Shown: piece after piece, positions 24,852 to 33,060 of the stretch | How positions within the stretch are numbered: the stretch's first letter is position 1 | Layout of the letters: each line of letters opens with the position of its first letter | Source: Methylonatrum kenyense | Lineage (GTDB): Bacteria; Pseudomonadota; Gammaproteobacteria; Nitrococcales; Aquisalimonadaceae | Length of the DNA: 64,000 nt | Direction of reading: 5' to 3' | Assembly: GCF_023195885.1 (NCBI RefSeq) | Contig: NZ_JALPKO010000002.1 | Coordinates: 248,001 to 312,000 of the forward strand | Translations under genes and position numbers: made by a program | Notes under the pieces: generated by a model | The model's input: the letters and a program-made list of their open reading frames with translations, nothing else | What the model was told of the DNA's origin: nothing | Databases searched by the model: none

Positions 24852-25761
24852 TCGCCGTAACGCCGTCAGGGTGGCAGGCACGCCGACGTTGCTCGTCGGC
24901 GTGCTCCTGCTGCTTGGCGTCGTCGGTGTCCAGGCGGAAGACAGGTTCTGCGTTACCGATGACAGGCAGCGTGAGGTCTGTCTTTCCCAGCCAGCCGAGC
25001 GGATCATTGCGCTGTCGCCGGGCGTCACTGAGTTGCTATTTGCCGCCGGCGCGGGTGACCGCATCAGCGGTGCGGTTCGCTACAGTGATTATCCCGAGGC
25101 GGCGAACGACCTGCCGCGCGTGGGCAATCACACGCGGGTCGACATGGAGACGGTGCTTGCCATGGAGCCGGACCTGATCGTGGCCTGGGTCAGCGGCAAT
25201 CCGGCGGAGCAGCTCGAGCGGCTGGAGCAACTTGGACTCACGGTCTACTACAGTGAGGTGCGGGATTTCGAGGATGTGGCCGCCAGCATTCGGCGATTCG
25301 GCCGGTTGGCGGGTACCTCCGCCGAAGCGGAGCAGGCGGCCGCCGGATTCACTGCCGATATTTCCCGCCTGGAGCAAACCTACGGTGATCGTGACCCGGT
25401 GCGGCTGTTCTACCAGATCTGGGATGACCCGCTGATGACCATCAACGATACCCATCTGATCAGCCAGATCATCGGCCTTTGCGGCGGCGAGAACGTGTTT
25501 GGTGACCTGGACCGCATGGTCCCGCGGCTGGATCGGGAATCGGTCCTGGCCGCACGGCCGGAGGCCATTGCCGCCGGCGGCATGGGCGAGGGCAACGAGA
25601 GCTGGCTCGAGCCCTGGAAGCAGTTCGATCAACTCCCCGCCACCGGCCGCGGCAACCTGTTTTTCGTGCCGCCTTCGACCATCCAGCGGCCGACGCCGCG
25701 GGTCATCGAAGGCGCGGAAATCCTCTGTGAACACCTGGAGGCGGCCCGTGGCCGGCGCTGA
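24838..25761 (+). CDS. btuF: cobalamin ABC transporter periplasmic binding protein
   Basis: A 307-residue exported protein with an N-terminal hydrophobic signal (TLLVGVLLLLGVVGVQAED). It has the BtuF/TroA-type fold: RIIALSPGVTELLFAAGAGD, AVRYSDYPEAANDLPRVGNH, VLAMEPDLIVAWVSGNP, and LISQIIGLCGGENVFGDL. Four cysteines are present (at CVTDD, VCLSQ, GLCGG and LCEHL). It would pass corrinoids from BtuB to BtuCD. The start overlaps btuB and the end overlaps btuC, so btuBFCD is translationally chained. Confidence 0.92.
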   Translation: MGIADRRNAVRVAGTPTLLVGVLLLLGVVGVQAEDRFCVTDDRQREVCLSQPAERIIALSPGVTELLFAAGAGDRISGAVRYSDYPEAANDLPRVGNHTRVDMETVLAMEPDLIVAWVSGNPAEQLERLEQLGLTVYYSEVRDFEDVAASIRRFGRLAGTSAEAEQAAAGFTADISRLEQTYGDRDPVRLFYQIWDDPLMTINDTHLISQIIGLCGGENVFGDLDRMVPRLDRESVLAARPEAIAAGGMGEGNESWLEPWKQFDQLPATGRGNLFFVPPSTIQRPTPRVIEGAEILCEHLEAARGRR

Positions 25762-26776
25762 ACAGCCGCTGTCCGCTGGCGCCGCGGCCCAGGTTGCGGT
25801 GCCGGGTCTGGCCCGGGTCTGGCCGTCGCTGCTGGTGCTCTCAGTGCTGTCGGTGCTGACCCTGCTGCTGGCGCTGTCCATTGGCAGCGTGCATGTGCCG
25901 CTGTCGGGGTTGCTGGCCCTGTTCGGTTCCAATGCCGATCCGCTGCATCAGACGCTAGTCATTGAACTGCGCCTGCCGCGTGCGCTGGCGGCCTTCGGCA
26001 CCGGCGGCCTGCTGGCGGTGGCGGGTGCGTTGATGCAGGTGCTGCTGCGCAATCCGCTGGCCGATCCCTACGTATTGGGTTTGTCGGGTGGCGCTGCGGT
26101 TGGCGCCCTCGGCGCGATGCTGCTGGGCCTGGGCGCCCTGGCGGTGTCCGGGTCGGCATTCGTCGGTGCCCTGGTGTCCACGGTGCTGGTGTTCGGCCTG
26201 GCCCACGGCACCGGCTCCTGGACACCGACCCGACTGCTGCTGACCGGGGTCGTGGTCGCCGCCGGCTGGGGCGCGGTGATTACCTTCATGCTGGTAATCG
26301 GCCCCACCGAGCGCCTGCCGGGGATGCTCTACTGGCTGATGGGCGACCTGGCCTATGCGCGGTCGCCCTGGCCCGCATTGTCGATGCTGGCGCTGGCCTG
26401 CCTGGTGCTCGCGCCTCTGGGCCGCAGCCTGAACGTGCTGGCGCGCGGACCATTGCAGGCAGCGACGCTCGGGGTGGCGGTGCGGCCACTGGAATGGACC
26501 GTGTTTCTTGCCGCCAGTCTGCTCACCTCGGTGGCGGTCATTACCGCCGGAACCATCGGCTTTGTCGGACTGGTGGTGCCGCATATGTTGCGGCTGGTAT
26601 TCGGTGCCGACCAGCGCCTGATCCTGCCGGCCTCGGCCCTGGCCGGTGGCAGCCTGCTGGTGCTGGCAGATATCGGCGCACGTACCCTGATGGCCCCGGA
26701 GCAGTTGCCGGTTGGCGTGATCACCGCCCTGCTCGGCGTGCCGACATTTCTCTACCTGTTGTACCGCAGTCGCTGA
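25748..26776 (+). CDS. btuC: cobalamin ABC transporter permease
   Basis: A 342-residue FecCD-family inner-membrane permease with about ten helices. Signatures: LRLPRALAAFGTGGLLAVAG, MQVLLRNPLADPYVLGLSGG, and GTIGFVGLVVPHMLR near the C-terminus, which contacts the ATPase. The GTG start at 25748 is preferred because GGAGG sits 7 nt upstream; the frame is open further back inside btuF. The stop overlaps the btuD start (TGATG). Confidence 0.92.
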   Translation: MAGAEQPLSAGAAAQVAVPGLARVWPSLLVLSVLSVLTLLLALSIGSVHVPLSGLLALFGSNADPLHQTLVIELRLPRALAAFGTGGLLAVAGALMQVLLRNPLADPYVLGLSGGAAVGALGAMLLGLGALAVSGSAFVGALVSTVLVFGLAHGTGSWTPTRLLLTGVVVAAGWGAVITFMLVIGPTERLPGMLYWLMGDLAYARSPWPALSMLALACLVLAPLGRSLNVLARGPLQAATLGVAVRPLEWTVFLAASLLTSVAVITAGTIGFVGLVVPHMLRLVFGADQRLILPASALAGGSLLVLADIGARTLMAPEQLPVGVITALLGVPTFLYLLYRSR

Positions 26777-27606
26777 TGAGCACGCTGCGCGCCCGCCATC
26801 TGGTCATCGACATCCCCGACCGCGGTGATGGTACGCCACTGGATCTGGATATTGCGCCCGGCGAGGTCTGGGGCGTGCTCGGTCCGAACGGTGCCGGCAA
26901 GACCACCTTGCTGCACACGCTTGCCGGTCTGCGCCCGCCGCGTCGTGGCGAGGTCTTGCTGGATGACCGGCCGCTGAGCGGATTGCGGCGTCGGACGATT
27001 GCCCGGCAGATCGCCGTGGTGTTTCAGGAACGCCAGGACGGCTTTCCGGCCACGGTGCTGGAGACCGCGCTGATCGGCCGCCATCCGTTTCTCTCGGCCT
27101 TGCAAATGGAGACCGCCGAAGACGTCGACCTTGCCCGACGGTCGCTGGCGGAAATGGAGCTCGAGGGCTACGAGGCGCGTGCCGTGTCGACCCTGTCCGG
27201 TGGCGAACGGCAGCGGCTCGCGGTGGCCACGGCCCTGGCACAGCAGCCCCGGATATGGCTCGCCGACGAACCGAGCAATCATCTGGACCTGCGGCACCAG
27301 GTGGCGGTCATGCGCTTGCTGCGGGACCAGGCCGTCCGTGGCTGTTCCGTCTTTCTCTGCCTGCACGACATCAACCTGGCGGCACGCTGGTGCGATCGGA
27401 TCCTGTTGCTCTATCCGGATGGCGCTGCCTGCTGGGGCGACACCGGGCGCATGCTGGTGCCGTCCGCGCTGGAGCAGCTCTACGGCCAGAAGCTCATTGC
27501 GACACAGCTCGATGGCGCGCCGGTATTCGTGCCCAGCGTCGCCGACACCAGGGCAGCGGCTGCCGTGCCCGGTGCCGGAAATCCATCCCAACCCCATGAC
27601 GGATGA
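26776..27606 (+). CDS. btuD: cobalamin ABC transporter ATP-binding protein
   Basis: A 276-residue ATPase of the FepC/BtuD class. Walker A GPNGAGKTT (near residue 37), Q-loop VVFQERQDGF, signature LSGGERQRLAVA, Walker B IWLADEPSNHLD, and H-loop LCLHDINLAARWC are all present. Coupled to btuC by overlapping stop and start codons. The distal part after SALEQLYGQ is alanine- and glycine-rich and poorly conserved. Confidence 0.92.
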   Translation: MSTLRARHLVIDIPDRGDGTPLDLDIAPGEVWGVLGPNGAGKTTLLHTLAGLRPPRRGEVLLDDRPLSGLRRRTIARQIAVVFQERQDGFPATVLETALIGRHPFLSALQMETAEDVDLARRSLAEMELEGYEARAVSTLSGGERQRLAVATALAQQPRIWLADEPSNHLDLRHQVAVMRLLRDQAVRGCSVFLCLHDINLAARWCDRILLLYPDGAACWGDTGRMLVPSALEQLYGQKLIATQLDGAPVFVPSVADTRAAAAVPGAGNPSQPHDG

Positions 27607-27616
27607 GAGTGTGACT

Positions 27617-28933
27617 ATGCGTGAAAGCCCCGATTGCGGCACAGCTCCGGCCGCATTGATCACGGCGCCGGCCTCCGGTCAGGGCAAGTCCATGATCACC
27701 GCCGCGCTGGCCCGCCTGCACCGCAATCGCGGGCGACGGGTCAGGGTGTTCAAGCACGGCCCGGACTTTCTGGATCCGATGGTGCTGGAACGCGCCTCCG
27801 GTTCGCCGACCTACCAACTGCATCCCTGGATGACCGGCGAGGCGGAATGCCGCTGGCGCCTGGCGCAGGCGGCAGGCGACGCGGATCTGATCCTGCTGGA
27901 GGGCTCCATGGGCCTGTTCGATGGTGACCCGAGCAGCGGCGATCTGGCCGCTCTGGCCGGCATTCCGGCGGTGCCGGTCATCGATGCCTCCGGCATGGCG
28001 CAGACCTTTGCCGCGGTTGCCCTGGGCCTCGCCCGCTACCGCGACGATGTGCAGGTGGAGGCGGTGATTGCGAACCGCATCGGCAGCCCGGGACACGGCC
28101 GAATCCTGGCCGACTGCCTGCCGTCGGGAATCCGCCTGCTTGGCGCCGTGCCGCGCAGCGCTGCCCTGTCCATCCCTGATCGCCACCTGGGTATCGTGCA
28201 GGCAGAGGAAATCGATGATCTGGACGCGAAGCTGGATACCGCGGCGCTGGTGCTTGAGGAGGCCGGCCTCGACGCGCTGCCGGACCTGGTAGCTTTCGAT
28301 GCAGTGCCACCACCGGCGGTGCCGGAGTTGCTGAACGGCGTTCGCATCGGGGTGGCCCGCGACCGGGCCTTCGCGTTCATCTACCGTGCCAATCTGGACC
28401 TGCTGGCCGCGATGGGTGCCGAGCTACGTTTCTTCTCGCCGCTTGCCGACAGCGATTTGCCGGCGGTGGATGCTCTCTGGCTCCCCGGGGGCTATCCGGA
28501 ACTGCATGCCGGGCGTCTGGCGGCGAACCGCCCTATGCGCGAAGCGATCCGGACACATCATGCGGCGGGCAAGCCGATCCTCGCCGAGTGTGGGGGCATG
28601 ATGGCCTGCATGGAGTCGCTGGTGGACGGCGATGGCCAGCGCCATCCGATGGCCGGCCTGCTACCCGGCGAGACGGTCATGGCCGGGCGGCTCACCGGGC
28701 TCGGCCTGCAATCCGTCGAGCTGCCCGGCGGAACGCTGCGTGGCCACACCTTCCACCATTCGCGGCTGATGACGCCCTGCGAACCGGTTGGTCATACCGT
28801 TCGCCAACGCGGTGGCACCCCCGGCGAGGCGGTTTTCCGTGACCGTGGTCTGACCGCCAGCTACTTCCACGCCTATTTCCCGTCGTCGCCGCAGGCGACG
28901 GCGCAACTCTTCAACCCCCGGGAGGCGGCATGA
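27617..28933 (+). CDS. cbiA: cobyrinate a,c-diamide synthase
   Basis: A 438-residue enzyme (CobB in the aerobic naming) that amidates the a and c carboxylates of cobyrinic or hydrogenobyrinic acid using glutamine and ATP. N-terminal ATP domain: LITAPASGQGKSMITAALAR and FKHGPDFLDPMVLERASG. C-terminal class I-like glutaminase: WLPGGYPELHAGRLAANR, the catalytic Cys in ILAECGGMMACMESL, and GHTFHHSRL. An ATG at 27596 is also in frame and overlaps btuD; the ATG at 27617 has the slightly better GAGAG spacing. The end overlaps cobO by 4 bp. Confidence 0.9.
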   Translation: MRESPDCGTAPAALITAPASGQGKSMITAALARLHRNRGRRVRVFKHGPDFLDPMVLERASGSPTYQLHPWMTGEAECRWRLAQAAGDADLILLEGSMGLFDGDPSSGDLAALAGIPAVPVIDASGMAQTFAAVALGLARYRDDVQVEAVIANRIGSPGHGRILADCLPSGIRLLGAVPRSAALSIPDRHLGIVQAEEIDDLDAKLDTAALVLEEAGLDALPDLVAFDAVPPPAVPELLNGVRIGVARDRAFAFIYRANLDLLAAMGAELRFFSPLADSDLPAVDALWLPGGYPELHAGRLAANRPMREAIRTHHAAGKPILAECGGMMACMESLVDGDGQRHPMAGLLPGETVMAGRLTGLGLQSVELPGGTLRGHTFHHSRLMTPCEPVGHTVRQRGGTPGEAVFRDRGLTASYFHAYFPSSPQATAQLFNPREAA

Positions 28934-29544
28934 GTAGAACCGACGCACCGACGCTGGAGGAAAAGCATCGCGCGCGTATGCAGCGGCGCAAGCAGGTGGT
29001 GGACGAGCGCATTCAGCGCGCCCAGCAGGAACGCGGCGTGCTGCTGGTGCTCACGGGCCCCGGCAAGGGCAAGAGCAGTTCCGGCTTCGGCATGGTGGCC
29101 AGAGCGCTGGGACACGGCATGCGCGTCGGTGTCGTGCAGTTCATCAAGGGCCGATTCAGCACCGGTGAAGAGGCGTTCTTCCGCGATCTGGACGGTGTCG
29201 ATTACCACGTCATGGGCGAGGGCTTCACCTGGGAGACGCAGGACCGCGAGCGGGATATCCGGGCCGCCGAGGTGGCCTGGCAGCGCGCCTTGGGCATGCT
29301 GCGGGATCCGGTCTGTGACATGGTCCTGCTGGACGAGCTGAACATCGCGCTCAAGCATCGCTACCTGGATCTGGCGCAGGTGCTGGAGGACTTGGCCGCA
29401 CGCCCGCCGATGCAGCACGTGATCGTCACCGGTCGCAACGCACCACCGGCACTGGTCGAGGTGGCGGATACCGTGACCGAGATGAAGCTGACGAAGCACG
29501 CGTTTCAGGCCGGGGTGAAGGCGCAGAAGGGGATTGAGTTGTGA
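28930..29544 (+). CDS. cobO: corrinoid adenosyltransferase (CobA/CobO/BtuR type)
   Basis: A 204-residue ATP:cob(I)alamin adenosyltransferase that forms the carbon-cobalt bond. P-loop LTGPGKGKSSSGFGMVARAL near residue 42, then VGVVQFIKGRFSTGEEAFF, GEGFTWETQDRERDI, DMVLLDELNIALKHRYLD and VIVTGRNAPPALVEVADTVT match the family throughout. Overlaps the cbiA stop (ATGA). It is the last gene of the btuB-cobO run; an inverted-repeat element separates it from cobQ. Confidence 0.93.
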   Translation: MSRTDAPTLEEKHRARMQRRKQVVDERIQRAQQERGVLLVLTGPGKGKSSSGFGMVARALGHGMRVGVVQFIKGRFSTGEEAFFRDLDGVDYHVMGEGFTWETQDRERDIRAAEVAWQRALGMLRDPVCDMVLLDELNIALKHRYLDLAQVLEDLAARPPMQHVIVTGRNAPPALVEVADTVTEMKLTKHAFQAGVKAQKGIEL

Positions 29545-29552
29545 GGGGAGGA

Positions 29553-29653
29553 GTGTTCAGTTTTCAGTTTTCAGTTTTCAGACGGAGGTTTTCCGCGGCG
29601 TCGGAGGATGCCTTTGGCGCCTCTCTGAACACTGAAAACTGCTACCTGAAAAC
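29553..29653. repeat. TTTTCAG inverted-repeat element (copy 1)
   Basis: The left arm (29553-29582) is GTGTTCAG followed by three TTTTCAG units. The right arm (29624-29653) is built of the complementary units TGAACAC, TGAAAACTG and TGAAAACT. The 41-bp middle is unrelated to the middle of copy 2 near 52607. It lies in the cobO-cobQ gap. No transposase or coding potential. Confidence 0.7.
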
Positions 29654-29655
29654 TC

Positions 29656-29689
29656 CACCATCAGGTGGGCCATGGCCCACCTGATGGTG
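29656..29689. repeat. 34-bp perfect palindrome centred on the cobQ start codon
   Basis: Each 17-nt half is the exact complement of the other, with no loop; the centre is between 29672 and 29673, inside the cobQ ATG. It covers the AGGTGGG ribosome-binding site and the first six codons. It starts three bases after the TTTTCAG element. As RNA the start would be sequestered; as DNA it is a possible operator. Confidence 0.8.
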
Positions 29690-31138
29690 CAAGGCACCAC
29701 CTCCGATGCCGGCAAGAGCACGGTGGTGGCTGCCTTGTGCCGCTGGCTGTACCGGCAGGGCGTGCGGGTGGCGCCGTTCAAGCCGCAGAACATGGCGCTG
29801 AACAGCGCGGTCACGGCCGACGGCGGCGAGATTGGTCGCTCGACCGCGCTGCAGGCCCTGGCCTGTGGGCTGGAGCCGCACTCGGACATGAATCCCCTGT
29901 TGCTCAAGCCGCAGTCCGATACCGGCGCGCAGGTGATCGTCCGCGGGCAGGTGTTCGGCAATCTGTCGGCCGGCGATTATCACAGTTACAAGCGCGAGGC
30001 CCGTGCAGCCGTTCTTGCTGCCTGGGAGGCACTGCGGGCGCGGTTCGACGTGGTGATCGTCGAGGGTGCGGGCAGTCCCGCGGAGATTAACCTTCGGGCC
30101 AACGACCTGGCCAACATGGGCTTTGCCGAGGCCGCGGATCTGCCGGTCTGGCTGGTGGCCGACATTGATCGCGGCGGTGTGTTCGCGCAGCTTGTCGGCA
30201 CGCTGGAATTGCTGACGCCGCCGGAGCGCGCGCGTATCCAGGGTGTGCTGGTCAACCGCTTTCGCGGTGATGCCGCAATCCTGCAGCCGGGGCTGGACTG
30301 GTTCAGCGCCCGCAGCGGTGTGCCGGTGCACGGCGTGTTGCCGTATCTGCAGGGCCTGTTGCTGGATGCCGAGGACAGCATCAGCCTGCAGGGCCGGCAG
30401 GCCGCCGAGTCCGTGTTTCGCGTCGCCGTGCCGGCACTGCCGCGAATCAGCAACCACACCGATTTCGACCCGTTGCGCCTGCATCCGGACGTTGACCTGC
30501 AACTGGTTGGCCCCGGACGGCCGATACCGCCGGCAGACCTGGTTATCCTGCCGGGCAGCAAGAGTACCCGCAGTGACCTGGACTGGCTGCGCAGGCAGGG
30601 CTGGGAGACCGCTTTGCGGCGCCATCTGCGCTATGGCGGCCAGGTGCTGGGTATCTGCGGGGGGTTGCAGATGCTCGGTACAGCCATTCATGACCCGAAT
30701 GGTCTCGAGGGTGACGCTGGCAGCACGCCGGGGCTTGGTTTGTTGGGGATTGAAACCCGGCTGGTGCCTGGCAAGCAGTTGCGGCGGGCCGGCGGCCACC
30801 TGCTGCCCGAGCAGGTGCCGGTGGAGGGGTATGAAATCCATAATGGCGTCAGTTCTGGTCCCGGTCTGGCCAGGCCGATGCTGCGCCTGGACGGCAGGGA
30901 TGACGGTGCGTGCAGCGAGGACGGACAGGTGCAGGGCTGCTACCTGCACGGTCTATTCGAGCAGCCGGAGGCGCTGCATGCCTTGTTGCGGCGGTTCGGC
31001 TGGCAGGGCGGGCGGCGGGTGGATTACCGCGCGCATCGGCTCGCCGAGCTAGATCGTCTGGCGGATATGCTGCAGTCCCGGCTGGTTCCCGAGGTGCTCG
31101 ACGGCCTGCTCGAATCGGCGCTGCATACGGCTCGCTGA
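29672..31138 (+). CDS. cobQ: cobyric acid synthase
   Basis: A 488-residue CobQ/CbiP that amidates the b, d, e and g side chains of adenosylcobyrinate a,c-diamide. N-terminal: [53 protein letters not shown], and [20 protein letters not shown]-terminal glutaminase: [20 protein letters not shown] and the Cys in [12 protein letters not shown]; the catalytic His is probably in [11 protein letters not shown]. Length is normal (480-510). The start codon is the centre of a 34-bp palindrome. It works between CbiA and CbiB in the same pathway. Confidence 0.94.
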   Translation: MAHLMVQGTTSDAGKSTVVAALCRWLYRQGVRVAPFKPQNMALNSAVTADGGEIGRSTALQALACGLEPHSDMNPLLLKPQSDTGAQVIVRGQVFGNLSAGDYHSYKREARAAVLAAWEALRARFDVVIVEGAGSPAEINLRANDLANMGFAEAADLPVWLVADIDRGGVFAQLVGTLELLTPPERARIQGVLVNRFRGDAAILQPGLDWFSARSGVPVHGVLPYLQGLLLDAEDSISLQGRQAAESVFRVAVPALPRISNHTDFDPLRLHPDVDLQLVGPGRPIPPADLVILPGSKSTRSDLDWLRRQGWETALRRHLRYGGQVLGICGGLQMLGTAIHDPNGLEGDAGSTPGLGLLGIETRLVPGKQLRRAGGHLLPEQVPVEGYEIHNGVSSGPGLARPMLRLDGRDDGACSEDGQVQGCYLHGLFEQPEALHALLRRFGWQGGRRVDYRAHRLAELDRLADMLQSRLVPEVLDGLLESALHTAR

Positions 31139-31234
31139 ACCCGGCCACGAAGCCCCGCAATCCGGCCACCATTGCGACTGCAGCATGCTTCGGCACACAA
31201 TGCGGTGTTAATGTCTCTTGGGAAACATTGATTT

Positions 31235-31511
31235 AAGGAAACGCTGATTTATTCGCACGACTGCGTTGGCGTCCGCATTTTTCTCCGAGGCAAGGTGCGC
31301 CGCGCCGGGCCGCAGTCGTTCTGCGATCAAGCGGCGCAACACAGCATTCGGGGAAAATGCGGCCCAAGTCGAAGACCCCGGCCGGTTTTGACCCCTGGCG
31401 GCGTTGCGCCACCGGCCCGGTAGCGACGGCTCCCGAACCGGCACCGCGCCTTGCCAGATGACCAAAACCGGTCTCGGGCGCAGACGCGGGAATACATCAG
31501 CGTTTCCTTAA
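31235..31511. repeat. GGAAACACTG-type inverted-repeat element, long copy
   Basis: About 277 bp. The left end AAGGAAACGCTGATTTATTC is matched by the right end reading GAATACATCAGCGTTTCCTT. A second partial left end (GGGAAACATTGATTTAA) lies just outside at 31220. Inside, a block CGACTGCGTTGGCGTCCGC and then CCGAGGCAAGG is shared with the copies at 34383 and 57867. No coding capacity; it looks like a MITE-like or REP-type element. Confidence 0.75.
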
Positions 31512-31896
31512 TTGCCCGTTTCGGGTTGCGGCGGATTCTCCCGAGGCAAGGCGCAGCGTCGGGGTTCATTCCGCCTTGGGACAACGTCAGGCTGTAGCCG
31601 GGAGAGATGCGGCTCGAGCCGGGCCGAGAGGCGAATTGTTGCTGCTGGCTGTATTACGCCGACGGTCTGATTGTTCGGACTATCGAACTGATACCGCGGC
31701 GTGCCCGGTGGTCGGAGCAGTTGTCGGGCGTTGATGCGGGACGAATCGGCGTTTCCTGGGGATTGTCCGGCATCGGAGCGTTTCCGCATCTGCCGGCAGG
31801 CCAGTCAATAAGAAAGACGGTGCGGGATCAAGGGGCGGCCGCCCGCGCGGCGGCCATGCAACGCTCCCAGTGCCGCAGACATCGGAGACCGGATCT
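31512..31896. other. non-coding gap with a decayed repeat fragment
   Basis: No supported gene. Near 31530-31570, GGCGGATTCTCCCGAGGCAAGG resembles the inner block of the adjacent repeat element, suggesting a decayed copy. Short frames here have neither ribosome-binding sites nor recognisable products. The promoter of the stator-like pair must lie in the right part, but I could not place it. Confidence 0.5.
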
Positions 31897-33054
31897 GTGA
31901 GAAACCCGACCCGCGTACTGTTCTGGATCGCGTTCTTCCTGACGGCGGTCGGCGCTGTAACGGCGCTGCTGTTCGCGCCGTTGCAAAACGCCTTCATGCA
32001 GAATCCCGTTTTCAACGGGCTGATTATCAGTGTGTTGCTGATCGGTATCCTGGTGAATGTGCGGCAGGTACTGATTCTCGGCCCTGACGCCTCGTGGATT
32101 CGATCCTACCGCGCCAGCCGGGTCACGCCGAAAGTGCCATCGAGCGGCGTCATCGGGCCGTTGATCCGCCTGCTGACCAACCGCAAGGACGATCGCCTGA
32201 GTTTCTCGGCGCAGAGCCTGCGGGCGCTGCTTGACAGTATCCGCTCCCGGCTCGACGAGTCGCGCGAGGTGTCCCGCTACATCATCGGGCTGCTGATTTT
32301 CCTCGGCCTGCTCGGCACCTTCTGGGGGCTGCTGGATACGCTGGCGTCCATTGGCCGGGTGATCAGTGGCCTGACCGTGACTGGTGAAGATGCGGCCGGT
32401 GTGTTCAGCGAGCTGCGTAGTGGTCTGCAGGAGCCCCTTGCCGGCATGGGAACTGCCTTCAGTTCTTCGCTTTTCGGTCTCGCCGGTGCGCTGGTGCTGG
32501 GTTTCGTTGATCTGCAGACCAGTCATGCACAGAACCGCTTCTACAATGACCTTGAGGAATGGCTGTCGGCGCTGACGCACTACTCGTCCGGCGGTGGCAT
32601 TGCGACCGGGGATGGCGAATCCGCCTCGGTGCCCACCTACATCCAGGCGCTGCTGGAGCAGACCGCTGACAGCCTGGACAAGCTGCAGCGCAGCCTGGCT
32701 CGGTCCGAAGAGGAACGCCGCAGCGCTGATCAGAGTCTGACCACCATGAGCGAGCAGGTTGCAACCCTGGCCGAGCAGATGCGCAGTGAGCAACGCATGA
32801 TGCTGAATCTGACCAAGAGCCAGATGGAGCTGCAGCCGGTGCTGAACCGGCTTGCCGACTCGGTATCCGATCGGCAGGGAGACGAGCAGGCACTGTTTTC
32901 CAACCTGCAGCAGTTGAACCAGAATCTCGGTCGGACGCTGGATACGCTGCAAAGTGATCGTCATGCGGTGGCGGAAACGCTGCGCAGCGAAATCCGTCTG
33001 CTTGCCCGGACGCTGGCGCGGGACAGTGGTCGCGACCTCGACGGCGGACGGTAA
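31897..33054 (+). CDS. MotA/TolQ/ExbB-like proton channel protein
   Basis: A 385-residue membrane protein. Hydrophobic helices lie near residues 6-25 and 35-55, followed by a cytoplasmic stretch. The MotA/TolQ/ExbB channel core is seen as YIIGLLIFLGLLGTFWGLLD (about 127) and GMGTAFSSSLFGLAGALVLG (about 184). The last 160 residues form a long charged coiled coil, extending into the cytoplasm by analogy. GTG at 31897 is preferred because GGAG lies 9 nt upstream; an in-frame GTG at 31870 lacks a site. It pairs with the MotB/OmpA-like gene 6 bp downstream. Partner proteins of Zorya were not found. Confidence 0.8.
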   Translation: MRNPTRVLFWIAFFLTAVGAVTALLFAPLQNAFMQNPVFNGLIISVLLIGILVNVRQVLILGPDASWIRSYRASRVTPKVPSSGVIGPLIRLLTNRKDDRLSFSAQSLRALLDSIRSRLDESREVSRYIIGLLIFLGLLGTFWGLLDTLASIGRVISGLTVTGEDAAGVFSELRSGLQEPLAGMGTAFSSSLFGLAGALVLGFVDLQTSHAQNRFYNDLEEWLSALTHYSSGGGIATGDGESASVPTYIQALLEQTADSLDKLQRSLARSEEERRSADQSLTTMSEQVATLAEQMRSEQRMMLNLTKSQMELQPVLNRLADSVSDRQGDEQALFSNLQQLNQNLGRTLDTLQSDRHAVAETLRSEIRLLARTLARDSGRDLDGGR

Positions 33055-33060
33055 GGCCCG

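Noticed and set aside
29553-29653. CRISPR array, suggested by the regular TTTTCAG units
   Set aside because: Units are 7 nt without spacers and lie in inverted, not direct, arrangement; no cas genes are present.
31607-31900. Short frame in the gap before the stator pair
   Set aside because: Composition and repeats resemble decayed non-coding sequence; no initiation signal or homology pattern.
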